Positions 7,259 through 10,380 of a stretch of DNA of 10,380 bases are shown one piece after another (position 1 is the stretch's first letter; the number at the start of each line of letters is the position of its first letter). The stretch comes from an uncultured Eubacteriales bacterium (lineage in GTDB: Bacteria; Bacillota; Clostridia; Oscillospirales; Acutalibacteraceae): positions 1 through 10,380 of the forward strand of contig CAKUBN010000072.1 of NCBI GenBank assembly GCA_934643185.1, written 5' to 3'. The notes below the pieces were generated by a model, which worked only from the letters and a program-made list of their open reading frames with translations, did not search any database and had not been told where the DNA came from. The translations under genes and the position numbers were made by a program.

Positions 7259-9262
7259 TCAGGCTTTTTTCTTTGCGGCTTTTGTGCCGGCCGCCTTTTT
7301 GGCCGCGGGCTTCTTTGCCGTCGTCTTTGTCGTCTTCGCAGCGGGCTTTTTTGCCGCCTTGCGCTTGCAGCGCAGGAAGAACACCGTGTTCTCCGGCAGC
7401 GTCAGCGAAATGCTCTGCTCAAAGCCGTGCATCGCTTCATCCACGGTGCGGATGTTGCTGCCGTTCGTAAAGCCCGTGCCGCCAAACTCCGCAGCGTCGG
7501 AGGTAAACACCTCTTCGTAAACGCCCGCGTACGGCACGCCGATGCAGTAATTCTCGCGGCGGACCGGCAGGAAATTGCACACGACAATCAGCTCGTTGCC
7601 TTCGCGGTCAAAGCGGCGGAACGCAATGACGCTCTGGCTGTCGTCGTCGTTCGAGATCCACGAGAAGCCCTCCCACGAGAAATCGATCTCCCACAGCTCG
7701 GAACGGCCGAGGTAGAACGCGTTGAGCTTTTTAAAGAACGTCTGCGCCATCTGGTGCTCAGGGTATTGCAGCAAATTCCACTCGAGTTCTTCGTTAAAGT
7801 TCCACTCGTCGTGCTGCGAGAACTCCGTGCCCATAAACTGCAATTTTTTGCCCGGGTGTGCCATCATGTAGGTCGCAAAGCAGCGTACGCCTGCAGCCTT
7901 TTGCTCCGGCGTGCCCGGCATCTTATTATAGAGAGAACCCTTGCCGTAAACGACCTCATCGTGCGAGATCGGCAAAATGAAATTCTCGGAGAATGCATAG
8001 AAGAACGAGAACGTCAGGCTGTTGTGGTTGCCCTTTCTAAATAGCGGATCCAAAGACATGTAGCGCAACATGTCGTTCATCCAGCCCATGTTCCATTTAT
8101 AATTGAATCCGAGACCGCCCATGTAAGTCGGCTTCGTCACCATCGGCCACGCGGTGCTTTCTTCGGCAATCATCATGACCTCCGGCACCTCGGCGAAAAT
8201 CGCCTCGTTCAGTCTTTGTAAGAACGCAATGGCCTCCAGATTTTCCTTGCCGCCGTTCTTATTCGGGATCCACTCGCCGTCCTTGCGGTTGTAGTCAAGG
8301 TACAGCATCGAGGCCACAGCGTCCACGCGCAGGCCGTCAATGTGGTATTCCTTCACCCAGAACAGTGCACTGCTCATGAGGAAGCTGATGACTTCCGTGC
8401 GGCCGTAGTCAAATACCAGCGTGCCCCACTCCTTGTGCTCGCCCTTTCTCGGGTCTGCATATTCGTAGCACGGCGTGCCGTCAAACTTTGCAAGGCCCGC
8501 TTCGTCGCGCGGGAAGTGGCCCGGCACCCAGTCCATGATGACGCCGATGCCCGCCTGGTGGCAGCGGTCGATAAAGCGCATAAAGTCCTTCGGCGTGCCG
8601 TAGCGGGAGGTCGGAGCAAAATAGCCCGTCACCTGGTAGCCCCAGGAAGCGTCAAACGGGTACTCCGTCAGCGGCATCAGCTCAATGTGCGTAAAGCCCA
8701 TTTCCTGCACGTAGGGGATCAGCTCGTCGCCGAGCTTGTCGTAGGAGAACACACTGCCGTCCGCATATTTGCGCCAGGAGCCCGCGTGCATCTCGTAGAT
8801 GTTCACCGGCTGGTTATAATGCGGGTACTTTTTCTTGTGCTCAAACCAGCGTGCGTCATTCCATTTGTACCCCGCAATGTCGTAGTAGCGGGAGGCCGTG
8901 CCCGGGCGCGTCTCTGCGTGGAACGCATACGGGTCCGCCTTATATGTCACCGTGCCGTCCTCCGCCGTGATGACGAGCTTGTACGCGTCAAATTCCTTCA
9001 AGGGCTCGTCTAAATAGCCCTCCCAAACTGCGTCGTCAATTTTCGTAAGCGGATATTTTTCCGGATCCCATTCGCAGAAATCGCCGGTAATGGCGACAGC
9101 CTGCGCGTTCGGCGCCCATACGCGGCACACCGTGCATGACTTGCCGTCCTTTACCGTGTTGTGCACACCCATGTATTCGTAGGAATGGCTGTTTTTGCCG
9201 CTGCGGAACAAATAAAGCGGCACATTGCCTTCCGGCGCCGTTTTGTTTATCATCTCACTCAT
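7259..9262 (-). CDS. glgB: 1,4-alpha-glucan branching enzyme with Lys/Ala-rich C-terminal tail
   Basis: A 667-residue GH13 enzyme that cuts alpha-1,4-glucan chains and rejoins them as alpha-1,6 branches. Order: CBM48-type N-terminal beta domain (about 30-125), then the (beta/alpha)8 barrel with EMHAGSW, TEYPFDASWGYQVTGYFAPTSRYG, catalytic nucleophile Asp314 in GLRVDAV, acid/base Glu367 in MIAEEST and Asp435 in ISHDEVVYGKGS, and a C-terminal beta domain. The final 35 residues (about 633-667) are an add-on of Lys, Ala, Pro and Thr (14 Lys and 1 Arg), resembling histone H1/HU tails and absent from E. coli GlgB. The start at ATG 9260-9262 is preferred because AAAGGACAGGA lies directly upstream; an in-frame ATG at 9287-9289 would add nine residues but lacks an RBS. 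It is the first gene of the glycogen operon, with its promoter at about 9431-9458. Confidence 0.96.
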   Translation of the reverse strand: MSEMINKTAPEGNVPLYLFRSGKNSHSYEYMGVHNTVKDGKSCTVCRVWAPNAQAVAITGDFCEWDPEKYPLTKIDDAVWEGYLDEPLKEFDAYKLVITAEDGTVTYKADPYAFHAETRPGTASRYYDIAGYKWNDARWFEHKKKYPHYNQPVNIYEMHAGSWRKYADGSVFSYDKLGDELIPYVQEMGFTHIELMPLTEYPFDASWGYQVTGYFAPTSRYGTPKDFMRFIDRCHQAGIGVIMDWVPGHFPRDEAGLAKFDGTPCYEYADPRKGEHKEWGTLVFDYGRTEVISFLMSSALFWVKEYHIDGLRVDAVASMLYLDYNRKDGEWIPNKNGGKENLEAIAFLQRLNEAIFAEVPEVMMIAEESTAWPMVTKPTYMGGLGFNYKWNMGWMNDMLRYMSLDPLFRKGNHNSLTFSFFYAFSENFILPISHDEVVYGKGSLYNKMPGTPEQKAAGVRCFATYMMAHPGKKLQFMGTEFSQHDEWNFNEELEWNLLQYPEHQMAQTFFKKLNAFYLGRSELWEIDFSWEGFSWISNDDDSQSVIAFRRFDREGNELIVVCNFLPVRRENYCIGVPYAGVYEEVFTSDAAEFGGTGFTNGSNIRTVDEAMHGFEQSISLTLPENTVFFLRCKRKAAKKPAAKTTKTTAKKPAAKKAAGTKAAKKKA

Positions 9263-9323
9263 ACGTCCTGTCCTTTCCATTCGGAACATCCCGGCAAACG
9301 CCGGCGGTGCATGCCATTCTCAT
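9255..9323 (-). CDS. Possible 22-codon leader ORF overlapping the glgB start
   Basis: In the glgB leader an ATG (9321-9323) opens a 22-codon frame that ends at TGA 9255-9257, overlapping the glgB ATG (9260-9262) by 8 nt in another frame. Its peptide is mixed in composition, has no run of one amino acid that would suggest classic attenuation, and has only a weak GGGTG upstream as RBS. The stop/start overlap would suit translational coupling, but short frames like this occur by chance. Low confidence. Confidence 0.2.
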   Translation of the reverse strand: MRMACTAGVCRDVPNGKDRTYE

Positions 9324-9351
9324 TTTTGCACCCGCAGTCCGTCCGAATTTT

Positions 9352-9419
9352 TTGGCGCACAGCGTCTTATTTTCCTATTTTCCTTGCCGTTCAATTTAAT
9401 AAAAGACGCTCTGCACCAA
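9352..9419 (-). promoter_or_regulatory. Long stem-loop in the glgB 5' leader
   Basis: In + coordinates AGCGTCTT (9361-9368) pairs perfectly with AAGACGCT (9403-9410). The stem continues outward past single mismatches with GCA/TGC (9357-9359 with 9412-9414) and TTGG/CCAA (9352-9355 with 9416-9419), making 15 base pairs in all. The loop of 34 nt is A/G-rich on the transcribed strand. No U run follows on either strand, so it is not an intrinsic terminator. It begins only a few bases after the predicted transcription start, so the glgB mRNA would carry it at its 5' end. It could stabilise the transcript or be regulatory; the role is inference. Confidence 0.55.
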
Positions 9420-9430
9420 TGTTTATACTA

Positions 9431-9458
9431 ATAATACCACAACAAGAAAAAAGTTCAA
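9431..9458 (-). promoter_or_regulatory. Sigma-A-type promoter of the glgBCDA operon
   Basis: On the - strand, -35 TTGAAC (9453-9458) and -10 TATTAT (9431-9436) are separated by 16 nt of T-rich spacer. The predicted start is near 9424, giving a leader of about 160 nt before the glgB ATG at 9262. It is the best promoter match on this strand upstream of glgB. Confidence 0.7.
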
Positions 9459-9463
9459 GGGCT

Positions 9464-9755
9464 TTTAGCTAATTTCTAACAATAATCCATGAAAACTCAC
9501 TTCGGTTTGTATAGTTTCAATAACTAACCACCGATAAAACCCACATAACAACGGGCTTTTCCGCCGCCCGCTTTCCCCACAGCGCCACGCCCAAATCATT
9601 GGATGCTTTCAGTATACCGCCCCCGCGTTAAATACAGTGTCGGAAAAAGGAAAGTTTACTGAAACTTTCTGCAAATTCCCCCGCATAAATCACCCCCATC
9701 CACTCCATCCAAACACCTCCACACCGCATCATCAAACCGCCGCATTTTTCCGCAG
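9464..9755. other. Intergenic stretch without a recognisable gene
   Basis: No convincing coding region. The part near 9464-9550 is AT-rich. From about 9540 rightward the + strand becomes C-rich and G-poor. Two small inverted repeats are present: CGGGC/GCCCG (9552-9556 with 9566-9570) and an 8-bp one at 9650-9669. From about 9695 the sequence begins to resemble the 163-bp repeat that follows, for instance CCGCATCATCAAACC at 9724-9738 against CCGCACCATCAACC inside the unit, suggesting a decayed partial copy. Confidence 0.6.
9640..9669 (-). terminator. Hairpin with U run on the - strand, possible terminator
   Basis: GAAAGTTT (9650-9657) pairs with AAACTTTC (9662-9669) around an ACTG loop. On the - strand it is followed by CTTTTTCC. 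The stem is AT-rich and so weak; it could instead be an operator-like inverted repeat. It would end any - strand transcript from the repeat region before the glg promoter. Confidence 0.35.
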
Positions 9756-10082
9756 CCACAACGCCTCGCCCGCGCATCGAAGCCATTCCCTCACCATTCT
9801 CTCCCGAACCGTTTTTCCGCCCGCCTCCATCCGCCTTTCCACCACCCATGACCAAGCCGCACAAAATTACACGCTTCCCGCCGCACCATCAACCTACCTC
9901 GCATTTTCACCCTCGCCGCCACAACGCCTCGCCCGCGCATCGAAGCCATTCCCCCACCATTCTCTTCCGAACCGTTTTTTCCGCCCGCCTCCATCCGCCT
10001 TTCCACCGCTCATGACCGTGCCGCACAAAATTATACGCCTCCCGCCGCACCATCAACCTACCTCGCATTTCCACCTTCGCCA
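9756..10082. repeat. Tandem direct duplication, unit 163/164 bp, noncoding
   Basis: Copy 1 spans 9756-9918 (163 bp) and copy 2 spans 9919-10082 (164 bp). By eye they differ at about 11 positions plus one T inserted in a T run (GTTTTTCC against GTTTTTTCC), so about 93% identity; nearly all changes are transitions. Both begin CCACAACGCCTCGCCCGCGC. The + strand is strongly C over G: bases 9841-9900 hold about 28 C and 6 G. The unit length is not a multiple of 3, the single-base indel shifts the frame, and the differences would be mostly amino-acid changing in the longest shared frame, all arguing against a gene. There are no direct-repeat/spacer features of a CRISPR array. On the - strand copy 2 has a TATAAT (10030-10035) with TTGATG 15 nt upstream, but the spacing is poor. 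Function unknown; an extragenic repeat family is the simplest guess. Confidence 0.8.
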
Positions 10083-10154
10083 CCTATCACAATCCCCCAA
10101 CATGCTCTCCCACGCACATCCCCCTCAAAAATCCCTCCACACCAAAATTACCGT
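10083..10154. other. C-rich remnant between the repeat and the tRNA promoter
   Basis: It continues the C-rich, G-poor composition of the duplication, and its first bases still echo the start of another unit before similarity is lost. No gene, hairpin or other element is recognised until the tRNA promoter. Confidence 0.4.
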
Positions 10155-10183
10155 TTGACAAATCCCGTTTCCTGTGGTAAAAT
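10155..10183 (+). promoter_or_regulatory. Consensus promoter of the tRNA-Val gene
   Basis: -35 TTGACA (10155-10160, perfect consensus), 17-nt spacer, -10 TAAAAT (10178-10183), with a TG one base before the -10 (extended -10). Transcription should start near 10190, about 12 nt before the tRNA. A near-ideal promoter fits a stable RNA gene. Confidence 0.9.
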
Positions 10184-10201
10184 ACATAGTACAGTTGATA
10201 T

Positions 10202-10278
10202 GGAAGCGTAGCTCAGCTGGTTAGAGTGCCTGCTTCACACGCAGGAGGTCCGCGGTTCGAGCCCGCGCGTTTCCACCA
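10202..10278 (+). tRNA. tRNA-Val (anticodon CAC), CCA encoded
   Basis: A complete 77-nt cloverleaf. The acceptor stem GGAAGCG pairs with CGTTTCC (one G-U). The D arm is GCTCAGCTGGTTAGAGT, the anticodon stem CCTGC/GCAGG encloses the loop TTCACAC with anticodon CAC at 10236-10238, the variable loop is AGGTC, and the T stem CGCGG/CCGCG encloses TTCGAGC. The discriminator A and CCA (10276-10278) are encoded. CAC reads the valine codon GUG. It has its own strong promoter and no second tRNA follows within the window. Confidence 0.97.
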
Positions 10279-10308
10279 AAAAAGAGCTGTCTCAAAAGAG
10301 ACAGCTCT
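10278..10308 (-). terminator. Strong intrinsic terminator for the - strand
   Basis: An 11-bp perfect stem, AGAGCTGTCTC (10283-10293) with GAGACAGCTCT (10298-10308), and an AAAA loop. Reading the - strand it is followed by six T (10278-10283); reading + there is no T run. It therefore ends a transcript coming leftward from beyond the right edge, and for the tRNA it is only a 3' hairpin. Confidence 0.75.
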
Positions 10309-10320
10309 CAGACCGTCGAG

Positions 10321-10356
10321 AAACCCCAGTTTTGTGTCAGGCAAAACTGGGGTTTT
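10321..10356. terminator. 14-bp hairpin, possible tRNA terminator
   Basis: AAACCCCAGTTTTG (10321-10334) pairs perfectly with CAAAACTGGGGTTT (10342-10355) around a 7-nt loop. On the + strand the GC core is followed by TTTTGAAT, enough for termination of the tRNA transcript; on the - strand it is followed by TTTCTCG. Two perfect hairpins so close together can also mark the edge of a repeated or mobile element, which cannot be judged here. Confidence 0.6.
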
Positions 10357-10380
10357 GAATCGATTTTGGACAAAAATAGA

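Noticed and set aside
9263..9289. Earlier ATG for glgB
   Set aside because: No RBS precedes it, while the ATG at 9260-9262 has AAAGGACAGGA at suitable distance.
9552..9570. CGGGC/GCCCG hairpin upstream of the glg promoter
   Set aside because: Only 5 bp with a 9-nt loop and an interrupted T run; too weak to call a terminator.
9791..10006. Arg/Trp/Gly-rich frames on the - strand of the repeat
   Set aside because: The homopolymer indel breaks the frame between copies, and of the differences in that frame nearly all change the amino acid, so no purifying selection is visible.
9756..10082. CRISPR array
   Set aside because: The repeat is one 163/164-bp block duplicated head to tail; there are no short repeats with unique spacers and no cas genes.
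9637..10158. Open reading frame of 173 codons on the + strand through the repeat region
   Set aside because: Pro/His/Ser-rich product from a C-rich strand with few stop codons. The two repeat copies are read in different frames, there is no convincing RBS, and no domain is recognised.

Overview
The window looks like chromosomal DNA from a moderately GC-rich member of the Bacillota (class Clostridia, probably an Oscillospiraceae/Ruminococcaceae-type anaerobe). The grounds are a GlgC plus GlgD pair of ADP-glucose pyrophosphorylase subunits, strong AAGGAGG ribosome binding sites (one before a TTG start), a Lit/DUF1461-type membrane protein, and a flavoprotein/ferredoxin pair typical of anaerobes. 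The assignment is inference from gene content; no taxonomic marker such as rRNA is present.

Layout. On the + strand, the left edge holds the C-terminal part of a TIGR01906/DUF1461 membrane protein (1-372). It is followed by an AprA/fumarate-reductase-type FAD protein (422-2377) overlapping by 4 nt a small 2x[4Fe-4S] ferredoxin-like protein (2374-2670). A bidirectional hairpin terminator (2688-2728) separates these from a long - strand block. In transcription order the block is glgB (9262-7259), glgC (7178-5970), glgD (5970-4858), glgA (4815-3388) and a GNAT acetyltransferase (3299-2730). A good sigma-A-type promoter at 9431-9458 drives it through a leader of about 160 nt that can form a long stem-loop.

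Together glgC/glgD make ADP-glucose, glgA extends alpha-1,4-glucan, and glgB adds alpha-1,6 branches: a complete glycogen synthesis operon without degradation genes in view. GlgD lacks the catalytic signature and is presumably the regulatory partner of GlgC. GlgB carries a lysine/alanine-rich, histone-H1-like tail. GlgA has Ala where the textbook KxGGL lysine stands.

The right part, about 9464-10150, has no convincing gene. It is strikingly C-rich and G-poor on the + strand and contains a tandem duplication with a 163/164-bp unit (9756-10082), preceded by a degenerate partial copy. It is followed by a consensus promoter and a tRNA-Val(CAC) gene (10202-10278). Two strong hairpins follow (10283-10308 and 10321-10355); the first is a terminator for - strand transcription entering from beyond the right edge.

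Most genes here are ordinary core metabolism. The parts most worth a second look are the noncoding tandem repeat, the GlgB tail, the glgB leader RNA, and the uncertain substrate of the AprA-like flavoprotein/ferredoxin pair. I did not see a clear new multi-gene system.
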